This document shows positions 26,007 to 34,864 of a stretch of 38,427 nucleotides of DNA, in pieces (the first letter of the stretch is position 1; each line of letters starts with the position of its first letter). The stretch lies in NCBI GenBank assembly GCA_015654985.1, contig JAATFW010000344.1, forward strand, positions 1-38,427. The letters are read 5' to 3'. The notes under the pieces are model-generated. The model was not told the origin of the DNA, ran no database searches, and saw only the letters and a list, made by a program, of their open reading frames with translations. Position numbers and translations under genes: made by a program. The stretch comes from Sphingobacteriales bacterium (GTDB lineage: Bacteria; Bacteroidota; Bacteroidia; Sphingobacteriales; Sphingobacteriaceae).

Positions 26007-26039
26007 TTTGAAACGTTTGTTTTAGAATTGATATCTTTG
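26007..26039 (+). promoter_or_regulatory. Promoter of the TetR gene (TTTG, 21 nt, TATCTTTG)
   Basis: A -33 TTTG (26007-26010) and an exact -7 TATCTTTG (26032-26039) are 21 nt apart. The start codon follows after 6 nt, so the transcript would be nearly leaderless. An 8-bp palindrome AAACGTTT (26011-26018) lies between the elements and might be an operator. Confidence 0.65.
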
Positions 26040-26045
26040 CCTTCT

Positions 26046-26624
26046 ATGGCAAGAAATGTTGAGTTTGATGAACGGGCTGCTGTTTCAAAAGCGATGGAAG
26101 TGTTTTGGAAAAAAGGCTACAACGGTGCTTCTATGCGGGAACTGACAGAGGCTATGGGTATTAATAGCAGCAGCCTCTATAATACCATTGGAGACAAGCA
26201 CCAGCTATTTGTAAGGTGTATTAAAAATTACACGGAAACAAGAATGGACGATGCGAAAAAGCAGATATATAAAACGACGTCACCCATTAAAGCGATCGTC
26301 AATTTTATAAACGCATCAGTCAATGCCATTATCAGCGGCCATGACAGTTGCCTCGCCATCAAGACAACCTTTGAGGTAGCAACGGACAATGCCGATGTTC
26401 AGGCCGTTTTAAAAGCCGATAGCGACTTTACACACTATTTATTGTCAGAGATGATAAATGAAGCAATAGCACTGGGGGAAATACCTGGCGGGAATGACCC
26501 GGAAATGCTTGCAGATTTTATGGTAAGTGCTTTTACCGGCTGGCACGAAGCGTTTATACTGCACCGTAACCCTGCAAGGATCAAGAGAATGGCAAAGTTT
26601 TTAATTGAAAAAGTCACTACGTGA
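26046..26624 (+). CDS. TetR/AcrR-family transcriptional regulator
   Basis: From ATG 26046 this is a 192-aa TetR protein. The N-terminal HTH reads AVSKAMEVFWKKGYNGASMREL then TEAMGINSSSLYNTIGDKHQLF, the standard TetR DNA-binding block. The C-terminal 130 residues form the ligand/dimer domain, with Cys (HDSCLA) near residue 100. An upstream TTG at 25959 would add 29 unrelated residues and lies before the promoter, so it is rejected. Its target is not certain; candidates are itself and the MazG-like gene 84 bp downstream. Confidence 0.93.
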   Translation: MARNVEFDERAAVSKAMEVFWKKGYNGASMRELTEAMGINSSSLYNTIGDKHQLFVRCIKNYTETRMDDAKKQIYKTTSPIKAIVNFINASVNAIISGHDSCLAIKTTFEVATDNADVQAVLKADSDFTHYLLSEMINEAIALGEIPGGNDPEMLADFMVSAFTGWHEAFILHRNPARIKRMAKFLIEKVTT

Positions 26625-26708
26625 AATTTTTATCAATTCGCCGTCTTGCCCGGTGCATAAGCAAATCATGAAACAAAAGCCCATGCGGGCAGGTCAAAAT
26701 AAAATAGT

Positions 26709-27032
26709 ATGGAATCATCAGATTTTAAAAAGATAATAGAGCGGTCTTTGGAGATACGCAAAAAATACCATGCACTGGAACTGACACACCATGGCAGTAA
26801 ATGGACGGTAGAAGAAGACGCCCTGGCTTTCTTAACTGACGCAGGTTTAATAGGACGAAATGTAATGTCTCAACAACAGCGATGGCCAAAAGCAAATACA
26901 GATACTGAACTGGAACACAAATTAGGTGAATCAATTTGGTGGCTGATTGTATTGGCTGACAGGATGGAAATTGATCTTGAAGAGGCAATAGAAAAATTTC
27001 TTAGCAAAACAGAACAATTAATGAACATGTAA
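26709..27032 (+). CDS. MazG-like nucleotide pyrophosphohydrolase-family protein
   Basis: A 107-aa, probably all-alpha protein. The segment TELEHKLGESIWWLIVLADRMEIDLEEAIEKFL (residues about 66-98) matches the MazG/NTP-PPase core, where acidic residues of an E-x-x-E and E-x-x-D pattern bind magnesium. Members hydrolyse (d)NTPs to monophosphates and PPi and can clean the nucleotide pool. The N-terminal half (HALELTHHGSKWTVEEDALAFLTDAGL) is less familiar. It follows the TetR gene by 84 bp on the same strand and is closed by a hairpin terminator. Confidence 0.7.
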   Translation: MESSDFKKIIERSLEIRKKYHALELTHHGSKWTVEEDALAFLTDAGLIGRNVMSQQQRWPKANTDTELEHKLGESIWWLIVLADRMEIDLEEAIEKFLSKTEQLMNM

Positions 27033-27060
27033 AGGTATGATATTTAAATTGTAAATGATA

Positions 27061-27086
27061 AAAAAAGGCGCCTTTTCAGCGCCTTT
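27061..27086 (-). terminator. Rho-independent terminator, best oriented for the aldo/keto reductase gene
   Basis: AAAGGCGC (27064-27071) pairs with GCGCCTTT (27079-27086), with a 7-nt loop. On the minus strand the stem is followed by TTTTTT, so it ends transcripts from the gene that stops at 27222. It can also serve the convergent MazG-like gene as a hairpin. Confidence 0.7.
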
Positions 27087-27088
27087 CA

Positions 27089-27136
27089 GTAAACCCAATG
27101 GTACAAGATCCGAACCAATGAATTAGTGATTTGAAG
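27089..27136. repeat. Conserved 48-nt module, copy A
   Basis: This stretch aligns with 30337-30383: the core ATGGTACAAGATCCGAACCA (27098-27117) differs from its partner at four of 20 positions, all transitions, and both start GTRAACC and end TTTGAAG. Both copies directly follow a terminator hairpin. Confidence 0.55.
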
Positions 27137-27221
27137 CTTTTCTGTGACTTGCTTATTTAGGTGTTGTTTGTTATAAATGCGGCCGTTCAGAGGAAAAATG
27201 CTGCTTCAATGCCTAAGTATT

Positions 27222-28214
<993 letters not shown>

Positions 28215-28215
28215 A

Positions 28216-28238
28216 GTTCTGAAATTTGTTTTCAGAAC
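28216..28238. promoter_or_regulatory. 9-bp perfect inverted repeat just before the aldo/keto reductase start
   Basis: GTTCTGAAA (28216-28224) pairs with TTTCAGAAC (28230-28238), spacer 5 nt. It ends 1 nt before the start codon and overlaps a -7-like GAACTTTG. It could be an operator, or an RNA hairpin limiting translation initiation. Confidence 0.45.
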
Positions 28239-28280
28239 AAAGTTCCGGAGAACAGCCAAAAAGAGGCCGGACAAAACGTA

Positions 28281-29147
28281 TTAGTTCCCTGACAAATCCT
28301 GGAAAAATTCGCCGATCGTTTTGCCGGTCACCTTTTTGAATAAACGGGAGAAATATTCCGGGTCGTTAAAGCCCAGTTCGTAAGCAAGCTCCTTGATCGA
28401 GGTGCTCTCTGCATAATAAAGGCGGCGTCTGGCTTCGAGGATTAACCGGTTGGTGATGAACTCTTTGGGTGAAAGCCCGGAATAGTACTTAACGATGTGA
28501 TACAGGCTGTTGGTGTTGAGGGCAAGTTCTGCCGCGATATCTGTAATGGTCGGATGATCGGTCAGGTTGTTTTCTACAAAAATCTTGAAACCGATATATT
28601 TGGACAGTTTTCCGTCTGCCGGGGATTTATCAGCAATAAAATAAGCCGTGTTGATTTCTGTCAGCAGGCTGTTGAGATGCGCCAGGATCAATTCGGAGTT
28701 CGTGTCCATGGAGCTTAATAATCCCAGCAGTAGTTCAAATATGGCTTTTAATCTTATTGCGGCCGAAGGTGTGAACCTTATTTTTTGCATATTTAAAGGA
28801 TTGATGAGAAATGGAAACTGTTTAGGTAAAAGCGAAAGGCAGTGCTCATCAAATCCGATCTTAAAATAGTCGGTACCATGATTATGATTGGTGGCCGGCA
28901 GCTTGTGCACCTGATGCGGCAGCACGAAAAGGAGTTCATTCCCGCCGATATCGAATTGCTCCAGGTCCACACCATGCCGGGTGCTGCCCTCCAGCATAAA
29001 AAGGAAAAAGTAGTATGGTTTACGCTGCATTAAGTTATAGTCCCCGGCGATGCCGGATGAAAGATGACCAAAACCAGGGGAAACGATACGGATAGGCAGT
29101 TTTTCGTTCTGCCTGAAATGATCCGGGAACTGGTCCTTGTTTTTCAT
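28281..29147 (-). CDS. AraC-family transcriptional regulator with cupin-like N-terminus
   Basis: A 288-aa regulator. The N-terminal domain has the cupin-like beta pattern of AraC sensors (YYFFLFMLEGSTRHGVDLEQFDIGGNELLFVLPHQVHKLP). The C-terminus holds two HTH motifs (ITDIAAELALNTNSLYHIVKYYSGLSP and STSIKELAYELGFNDPEYFSRLFKKVTG). A near-consensus -7 element TATCTTTA lies 4 nt upstream of the ATG on the minus strand. The aldo/keto reductase gene immediately downstream is the probable regulated partner. Confidence 0.94.
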   Translation of the reverse strand: MKNKDQFPDHFRQNEKLPIRIVSPGFGHLSSGIAGDYNLMQRKPYYFFLFMLEGSTRHGVDLEQFDIGGNELLFVLPHQVHKLPATNHNHGTDYFKIGFDEHCLSLLPKQFPFLINPLNMQKIRFTPSAAIRLKAIFELLLGLLSSMDTNSELILAHLNSLLTEINTAYFIADKSPADGKLSKYIGFKIFVENNLTDHPTITDIAAELALNTNSLYHIVKYYSGLSPKEFITNRLILEARRRLYYAESTSIKELAYELGFNDPEYFSRLFKKVTGKTIGEFFQDLSGN

Positions 29148-29207
29148 TATATAAAGATAACGAAAGGCCGGGTATTCAGCTTATTCATATCATCGTAGTT
29201 TATACAA

Positions 29208-29696
29208 TCAGTAAATTTCCGATCTCAGTGTGAGATTAAGTTTATTGAACATCTTGACCCAGCTTTGATAAGCGCCTGTTTTCCTGGCTTCTTCTTCAGA
29301 AACAGTTTGGTGAATCGTCGCTTTAGTTTGGCCACCAATCGGTTCAAAGGTAACTGTTGTCAGAATTTCCGCAGGCCAGTTTTCAGACTTACCGGCTTCA
29401 AGTGAACTTGCGGTACGCCCATTTTCATCTGAAAGTACCATTGTAAAAACAAGCTTTTCAGGTGGCAGCACATCCAGGTAAGTACCGATGATCCAGCATT
29501 CGCCGTGTACAGGATCATGGATGCAGGAATGGAAACGGCCACCTGGTGTAACATCAATCGCCTTGAAGTCTATGGTACAGCCGTCAGGCGCATACCAGTG
29601 TTTTAGCTGTTCGGGGTCAGTCCACGCCCGGAAGACCACCGCTGGCGGCGCGTCAAACAGGTGGGTAATCAACAACTCTTTTTTGTCTGATTTCAT
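29208..29696 (-). CDS. AHSA1/SRPBCC-domain protein, ArsR-coupled
   Basis: A 162-aa SRPBCC protein of the AHSA1 group: ITHLFDAPPAVVFRAWTDPEQLKHWYAP at the start and TTVTFEPIGGQTKATIHQT in the middle of the fold. It starts 5 bp after an ArsR-type regulator, a well-known pairing in bacteria where the two are controlled together by the regulator. The ligand is unknown. It is followed after 60 bp by the AraC gene on the same strand, which could receive read-through. Confidence 0.92.
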   Translation of the reverse strand: MKSDKKELLITHLFDAPPAVVFRAWTDPEQLKHWYAPDGCTIDFKAIDVTPGGRFHSCIHDPVHGECWIIGTYLDVLPPEKLVFTMVLSDENGRTASSLEAGKSENWPAEILTTVTFEPIGGQTKATIHQTVSEEEARKTGAYQSWVKMFNKLNLTLRSEIY

Positions 29697-29701
29697 ATCT
29701 G

Positions 29702-30019
29702 TTATTTTTTGGTATTTGCAAGAAATTTGTCCAGTTTTTCAAAGCGTTGATTCCACATTTTGCGGGATGCCTGAACCCAATCAACCACTTCATCCAGCTT
29801 GTCTAGTCGTGCTTCGCAAAACTGCTCCCGGCCTTTTTGGGTGAGAATAACCATACCGCACTCGTTTAACACTTTTAGGTGCTTGGCAATCCCCTGGCGG
29901 GTAATGCCAGAATCCTCAACGATCTGACCAATGTTCAACGGTCCCCTTAACAGTTTTTGAATGATCATTCTTCTGGTAGGGTCTGCAATGGCTTGAAATA
30001 CATCTCTTCTTTCGATCAT
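29702..30019 (-). CDS. ArsR-family HTH transcriptional regulator
   Basis: A 105-aa winged-helix repressor. The start IERRDVFQAIADPTRRMIIQKLL and the recognition helix SGITRQGIAKHLKVLNECGMV are diagnostic. No CxC metal site is seen, so it is of the non-metal, SRPBCC-linked subgroup. Upstream lie two palindromic operators flanking its -7 promoter box, so autorepression of itself and the AHSA1 gene is likely. The gene pair is close-packed (5 bp). Confidence 0.95.
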   Translation of the reverse strand: MIERRDVFQAIADPTRRMIIQKLLRGPLNIGQIVEDSGITRQGIAKHLKVLNECGMVILTQKGREQFCEARLDKLDEVVDWVQASRKMWNQRFEKLDKFLANTKK

Positions 30020-30022
30020 AAT

Positions 30023-30038
30023 ACAACCAAATGGTTGT
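30023..30038 (-). promoter_or_regulatory. ArsR operator 1, ACAACCAAATGGTTGT
   Basis: 7-bp arms ACAACCA and TGGTTGT with a 2-nt centre, directly downstream of the -7 box of the ArsR promoter (minus strand). It is the exact reverse complement of the second site at 30050-30065. Confidence 0.8.
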
Positions 30039-30046
30039 CAAATATA
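30039..30046 (-). promoter_or_regulatory. -7 element of the arsR/AHSA1 operon (TATATTTG)
   Basis: An exact TAnnTTTG on the minus strand, 19 nt before the ArsR ATG, with a -33 TTG at 30069-30067 (20-nt spacing). The box is enclosed by the two operators. Confidence 0.75.
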
Positions 30047-30049
30047 AAT

Positions 30050-30065
30050 ACAACCATTTGGTTGT
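30050..30065 (-). promoter_or_regulatory. ArsR operator 2, ACAACCATTTGGTTGT
   Basis: Second copy of the palindrome, between the -33 and -7 elements. The centres of the two operators are 27 bp apart. Confidence 0.8.
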
Positions 30066-30287
30066 GCAAGTTTTTTTGATAATTCTTTAACTTTTATTCT
30101 AGGTAAGACAGAATATGGTGATTTTACGAGTTTAATTATATCTTTCCTGTGAATCTCTTCTCCATAGCAGACTCTGGTTTATTATCCACAAAAAAAGTTG
30201 CTTGACATCATGTCGTTACTCAAACCGGAAATTCCCTGTAAATCGATGGGTTTGCATTCAAAACCGGAGCAGGTATTACTTACAGCA

Positions 30288-30330
30288 ATAAAAAATCCTT
30301 CAATGTCATTGACTTTGAAGGATTTTTTAT
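30288..30330. terminator. Bidirectional rho-independent terminator
   Basis: A 16-bp perfect stem (30288-30303 with 30315-30330, core AAATCCTTCAA) with an 11-nt loop and A/T-runs on both sides, so it can terminate either strand. On the minus strand it ends transcripts of the DUF4965 gene that stops at 30408. The rest of the 30066-30407 gap holds no supported gene. Confidence 0.75.
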
Positions 30331-30336
30331 TTCCTT

Positions 30337-30383
30337 GTGAACCTTATGGTACAAAGCCCAAACCATTTGCTCAATTTTTGAAG
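30337..30383. repeat. Conserved 48-nt module, copy B
   Basis: Core ATGGTACAAAGCCCAAACCA (30346-30365) aligns with copy A at 27098-27117 (16 of 20 identical). It sits 6 nt after the terminator hairpin, as copy A sits 2 nt after its hairpin. Confidence 0.55.
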
Positions 30384-30407
30384 GATTGAGTGAATTGGTA
30401 TGCCGAC

Positions 30408-32873
30408 TTATTTCCCTTTCAGCCTGTCAGCTAAAAGTTTCATATAGAATCCGCCAACTACACTTCTTGCTTTAAAGTTATCACGTATACCTGTATTGGA
30501 ATCATAGAAATCGTTCAGGGGGACGCGTGATTCCGTTTCGATAGCGTGCCTGTAAACCGGTTTTACCAGTGCTTCAAACTCATCCTGTGTAGGGGCAAAA
30601 GTCGCGGTCCACAGGATCCAGTCATTTTTAGTGTAAGCCTTTCTGCTGTCCAGTGGTATACCAAATTTATTCTGTTTTTTCAGGTAATAACTGATCTCTG
30701 TGTCATAGATCTTCTGGGGGAACAAGTTTAGATTCAAAACTTTATCCCAAACCAGATTGTATTTCTGACTCCAGGTGTTCTTGTCATCAAAAGTCAGCGC
30801 ATAATGGTCGCCCGCGTCAGCCATCTCTATCCACTTAGGTACCATACTTTCAGCAGTAGCCCTGTATTTCCTGGCGATTTCAGTATAGCCTAAGGTCTCT
30901 GCCATTTGCGCATAGCAAGCAATCCCTACAATGGCCTTTACAGACAAGTTTGCATTTCTTGCCAGGTGACCGGCAAAATCATCCGTACATAACTGTGTTT
31001 TAGGATCCAGCCCCTCCTTTGCCAGGTAATCTGCCCAGGTAGTCAGGGTATTCCAATGTTTTTTTGCGTAGTTTGCATTTCCCTGAGCTTTAGCAATCGC
31101 CGCTGTAAGGATGATCATGTTGCCTGATTCCTCTACCGGCATTGGCTCCCCGTAAGTCTGGCCATTAGCCAGGGGATATGTACCTAAATCGTGCGCGGCC
31201 CATGGGTGCGGATATTTGCCGCTTTCACTGAAATGAAAAATGCCGTTCAACATGCCTTGCATCAAAGCCGGGTTGTAGATAAGATAGAGCGGCGCAGAAG
31301 GATAAGTTACGTCTACAGTGTTGATGAAACCTCCACTGTTGTTTTCCTTAGACAACCATAAGATCTCCCCCTCAGGGCTTTTTACCAGGGTATGTGCCGC
31401 AATACTCTGACGATAGCTGAGTAAGCACAAGTGTGCATATTCCTTGCCGCCGGACTTCAGTGCATCTGCATATACAGATTTATTGAAGGCCTCACATTTT
31501 TGCATCACCTCCTTGTACTGATTAGCGGCGTCGGTTAGCTGCCCTTCAATAGTTTGCTTACCGGAAGTATTCCACCAGGGCCTCAGATCCGTTTTAAAAT
31601 ACTGAATTGAATAAACCTCGTCATAGCCCAGCTCAACAAAGCGCTCCACTGGTCGTGGGCCAACAGTTCCAAAAGGGATAACTGTATTGAGGGCAAGGGA
31701 TTTACCGCGGGAGGCGGTAGAAACCGAAGCACCGTTTCTGAATGCATCAGCAGCGGCGCTGCCCTTAGTGATAAACTGTACTGCGCCGCTGGATTTAGGC
31801 GCAGCCACATAGAAATATCCCCAATCGATCCGCATATCATCAGCTGCCTTTTGCAGAATTGGTTGTTCTGCCGTGCCCGTTTTGAGGATCGACAACTCAG
31901 GTGTTGAGTATTTTTTTGCAGTTACTTCCTGTGAAGGCCTGTATACCGCAATGTTTGACGAAGCGCTCAGAAAAACTTTCACTGAGTGAGTTTTTTTGTC
32001 GCTGGCCTGTACAGTGTACGTGATGTAGGAAACCGGGCGGGCGAGTAACCCCAAATCATTCATGAGCAGAGGCGATGTAAAGGTCAGTTTCAGATCTACC
32101 TTACCGCAAGTAAAATCATAGATCGTTTGTGTTGCGGTTACTTCTACATTTTTCTGTTGTGCCGCCTGAATCTTCGCTCCATTGTCTTTCTGTTTGTCGG
32201 CCAAACCAAAATCCAGGTAACTACCACCAACAGTATTTGCAAGGCGAATAGCGATCACGTTCTGACCTGCCTTCAGGTCATTCTTGTTGATAGGGTAATA
32301 CTGGAATGTATTGGTCCAGCCTTCTTTTTCATATACTTTTTTGCCGTTCAGATACAGTTCGATGTTGTCATCATGGTTTATTTTTAAGAACAGCTCATTG
32401 ATACTGGCCGGATTGGTAATATTAAAAATTCTTCTTACCCAGATGTCTTTAGATTTCCAAAGCGTCTTTACCTGCCCGGCGTTATCGCCTATAGGAGCAG
32501 AACCCGATTTCCAGTCGCCGGCAGCATACGTGCCAGCCACCCAGTCTCCCTGGGGAGATGTCTCCGTGTACTTTACAGTAAAAGGGTCCTCGTCGGATGT
32601 ACCAAGTATCGTTTTATAATTTGCCTCTTCCTTACCAAGGAAGCGGTAGATATTACCGTCTACATTAATGAGGCCAAGGAGTGAGTGATTAGCACCGGTC
32701 CAGTGGGTGGTAGTGGATGCATTGAGCTCGTCAGTATTTGACCAGATGCTGAAATTAGGATTGTGTGTGATTAGCGGATAAGAGGGAGCTTTCCTGTCCT
32801 GAGCCCGACTTTGGACGAATGCGAAAAAGCAAGCCAGCAAGCTCAGAACCTTTAAATTGTTTAATCTGTTCAT
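30408..32873 (-). CDS. Secreted DUF4965-family glutaminase-like protein
   Basis: An 821-aa protein with a signal peptide (about residues 1-25, ending QSRAQ). The start PSYPLITHNPNFSIWSNTDELN is typical of the DUF4964 N-terminal domain. Residues about 140-240 form a jelly-roll-like insertion (DDNIELYLNGKKVYEKEGW). The middle matches DUF5127, and the C-terminal half (ENNSGGFINTVDVTYPSAP, WAAHDLGTYPLANGQTYG, DDFAGHLARNANLSVKAIVG) matches DUF4965/DUF1793. Fungal members are extracellular glutaminases (GtaA); Bacteroidota members are periplasmic or exported and often lie in polysaccharide loci. No SusC/D pair is near, so the substrate is open. The gene stands alone, divergent to the TlpA-like gene. 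Confidence 0.9.
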   Translation of the reverse strand: MNRLNNLKVLSLLACFFAFVQSRAQDRKAPSYPLITHNPNFSIWSNTDELNASTTTHWTGANHSLLGLINVDGNIYRFLGKEEANYKTILGTSDEDPFTVKYTETSPQGDWVAGTYAAGDWKSGSAPIGDNAGQVKTLWKSKDIWVRRIFNITNPASINELFLKINHDDNIELYLNGKKVYEKEGWTNTFQYYPINKNDLKAGQNVIAIRLANTVGGSYLDFGLADKQKDNGAKIQAAQQKNVEVTATQTIYDFTCGKVDLKLTFTSPLLMNDLGLLARPVSYITYTVQASDKKTHSVKVFLSASSNIAVYRPSQEVTAKKYSTPELSILKTGTAEQPILQKAADDMRIDWGYFYVAAPKSSGAVQFITKGSAAADAFRNGASVSTASRGKSLALNTVIPFGTVGPRPVERFVELGYDEVYSIQYFKTDLRPWWNTSGKQTIEGQLTDAANQYKEVMQKCEAFNKSVYADALKSGGKEYAHLCLLSYRQSIAAHTLVKSPEGEILWLSKENNSGGFINTVDVTYPSAPLYLIYNPALMQGMLNGIFHFSESGKYPHPWAAHDLGTYPLANGQTYGEPMPVEESGNMIILTAAIAKAQGNANYAKKHWNTLTTWADYLAKEGLDPKTQLCTDDFAGHLARNANLSVKAIVGIACYAQMAETLGYTEIARKYRATAESMVPKWIEMADAGDHYALTFDDKNTWSQKYNLVWDKVLNLNLFPQKIYDTEISYYLKKQNKFGIPLDSRKAYTKNDWILWTATFAPTQDEFEALVKPVYRHAIETESRVPLNDFYDSNTGIRDNFKARSVVGGFYMKLLADRLKGK

Positions 32874-33379
32874 ATTTGTGTGTGTAGTTACTGTGTTATT
32901 TTAATCCTGGTTATTCGGATGGTAAAATTAAGTGGTTGAAATTTATCGGAACTGAGTTTTTGTATCAAGCTTTAGCATATCTGTCTCAATCTTTCTAAAT
33001 AGGGAGGATATACAGGCCAATGCATTCAGGCCAGGTCTTTTCACCTGTTTCCTGTTTTATCCATTTAATCAGGGGTGTTTTCCCTGATGGCGAATAAGAT
33101 TCATTTCAGGTTGCAAAGAGTCCATATCATCAATACCTGTTACTTGTAAGTAATATCTGCGGGTTATTACAAACTCCGTGCAGCCTGGCACAGCGAGATC
33201 CGGGCACCTCTTGACTTACGACTTTCAAAGATAAGCAGTTGCATATTAGTTTAGTATTATCAATCAGTCGCTTTTGAAGAAGTTCATACTGCAAGCTATT
33301 CTATGTTTATGCAGATAATATCTTCATTCTGATTTCAGCCATGTTGTCTGCATCCTTTGTTAAATTTTGTTAATGCAGT
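32874..33379. other. Divergent spacer between the DUF4965 and TlpA-like genes
   Basis: About 500 bp with no supported ORF. On the minus strand an exact -7 element TATCTTTG lies at 33226-33233, about 350 nt before the DUF4965 start, so that gene may have a long leader; nearer only a near match (TAATTTTA around 32930) is seen. A small hairpin (ATCAGGG 33068-33074, CCCTGAT 33082-33088) lies within that would-be leader. Confidence 0.4.
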
Positions 33380-33408
33380 TTTGTCCGGCGAGTATTTTGG
33401 TAACTTTG
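33380..33408 (+). promoter_or_regulatory. Promoter of the TlpA-like gene (TTTG, 17 nt, TAACTTTG)
   Basis: A -33 TTTG (33380-33383) and an exact -7 TAACTTTG (33401-33408) precede the ATG at 33433 by 24 nt. This places the upstream TTG (33367) outside the transcript. Confidence 0.7.
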
Positions 33409-33432
33409 AGCATTAATCAAATAAGCCGTTTC

Positions 33433-34536
33433 ATGAGAAATATACTCACCCTGCTATTGCTGTTCGTGTTCACTGCTGGCTTTGCACAAAACAAAAATGG
33501 TTATTCAATTTCCGGACAACTTAAAGGCGCCGGGAATGTCAAAGTTTATTTGCGTGACATCTCATTTTATAAAGCCGAGCATTCAAAAGACTCGGTATTA
33601 GCTGATAAAGATGGAAAATTTGCTTTCAAGGGAGTAGTCGACGAACCTTCCTATTATGATATACAGGTAAAGGACAAGCCTGGCAGCCTTGGTTTAATAT
33701 TGGAAAACGCCAAAATAAGCATAATTGGCAATGCTGACAGTATCTGGCTGGCAACATTAACCGGATCGAAAGAAAACGAGGTGAATAAGTTGGCCGCAAC
33801 GTTTGTTGCCGATACCACTTTTAAAAAAATGTTCAGTAACGTTGAACAGGCAATAGAGCAGGCCAGGCAAAAAAATGATTTGGGCGCCCTAACGTCAGCG
33901 CTGGCTCAAAAAGAAAAAGCTATAAACTCCGACGTTATGCGTATAAAAAAGTTTATTGCCCGATATCCTGCCACTGTATCGGGAACAAACATGATAAGCT
34001 TACTCATTATGTATAATAAGATCGATGACGCCGACAGTTTATTACAGCTCGTTGAAAAATATGGATCAAATGGACAGACAGATTTTTTCAGGAGTGAAAT
34101 AAGCAAACTTAAAGACCTGGCGTCAGGCAAGATTGCACCCGAATTCAGTCAGGCAGATACTTCCGGGAAGCAGATCGCCTTGTCATCCTATAAAGGGCGT
34201 TATGTTTTAATAGATTTTTGGGCAAGCTGGTGTGGCCAATGCCGGGAGCAAAGCCCAAAGTTGCGTGAATTGAATGAAAAATTCAAAAGCAATAAATTTA
34301 CGATCATTTCAGTGTCCTTAGATAAAGATGCACTTAACTGGAAAAAAGCTATTCTGTCTGACAAAATGGATTGGGTACACACAAGTGATTTGAAAGGATG
34401 GGATAATGACGCGGCAAAGAAATATGCGGTAGACTATATACCACAAAACTATCTCATTTCCCCTGATGGTGTAATAATCGCAGCGAACCTTAACGAATTT
34501 CAGTTGGCTGAAAAGTTAAACGAATTGTTGCGTTAA
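33433..34536 (+). CDS. TlpA-like thiol-disulfide oxidoreductase with DUF4369
   Basis: A 367-aa exported protein. Signal peptide MRNILTLLLLFVFTAGFAQ. Residues about 24-120 are a DUF4369 domain (ISGQLKGAGNVKVYLRDIS, GKFAFKGVVDEPSYYDI), followed by a helical linker and a C-terminal thioredoxin fold with the active site WASWCGQC (Cys267, Cys270) and a cis-proline segment (DYIPQNYLISPDG). Such proteins act as periplasmic reductants or disulfide carriers; the partner is unknown. ATG 33433 fits the promoter and signal peptide; an upstream in-frame TTG at 33367 is rejected. It appears monocistronic. Confidence 0.95.
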   Translation: MRNILTLLLLFVFTAGFAQNKNGYSISGQLKGAGNVKVYLRDISFYKAEHSKDSVLADKDGKFAFKGVVDEPSYYDIQVKDKPGSLGLILENAKISIIGNADSIWLATLTGSKENEVNKLAATFVADTTFKKMFSNVEQAIEQARQKNDLGALTSALAQKEKAINSDVMRIKKFIARYPATVSGTNMISLLIMYNKIDDADSLLQLVEKYGSNGQTDFFRSEISKLKDLASGKIAPEFSQADTSGKQIALSSYKGRYVLIDFWASWCGQCREQSPKLRELNEKFKSNKFTIISVSLDKDALNWKKAILSDKMDWVHTSDLKGWDNDAAKKYAVDYIPQNYLISPDGVIIAANLNEFQLAEKLNELLR

Positions 34537-34864
34537 TTTTGATATGATCAATTGATCAGGATCATTTTCTTCACGGATATCTGTATCGGTTTCTCCATCA
34601 GCCGGTTCATAACCTTAACTGCCCAATCTCGGCGAATCGGAGCAACTTACTGAAAAATATTTCGGCCAAAAAAACTATTGCACAAAAAAGAAAAAACAAT
34701 TACATATGTAATGTATTGCAGGTTATTTTTAAAGTGGTTTTAATCCCCTTATTACCTGCTTTGCAGTTCTTATAAGCTAATAATTTGACTTACCATACCT
34801 GAATGTTTATTTAGCGAACGGTAATTACCGGGTAGATGTGCATGTAAGCAAGATGAGGTATGAG
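34537..34864. other. Spacer with two 14-bp perfect palindromes
   Basis: No supported gene. Two perfect palindromes are present: TGATCAATTGATCA (34545-34558) and ATTACATATGTAAT (34699-34712). An open frame from 34784 (LPYLNVYLANGNYRVDVHV) leads into the ABC fragment that follows but has no start and is not recognised. Confidence 0.45.

Noticed and set aside
25959-26045. TTG-started N-terminal extension of the TetR protein
   Set aside because: It lies upstream of and across a good promoter, and the 29 extra residues do not resemble TetR proteins.
28215-28274. TTG-started extension of the aldo/keto reductase
   Set aside because: The family starts at the NRQLGKNG segment; the extension overlaps the inverted repeat and the -7-like element.
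30198-30389. 63-aa plus-strand frame
   Set aside because: It reads through a 16-bp terminator hairpin and the conserved 48-nt module, so it is not a credible gene.
33367-33432. TTG-started extension of the TlpA-like protein
   Set aside because: The promoter (33380-33408) lies inside it, and ATG 33433 begins a clean signal peptide.
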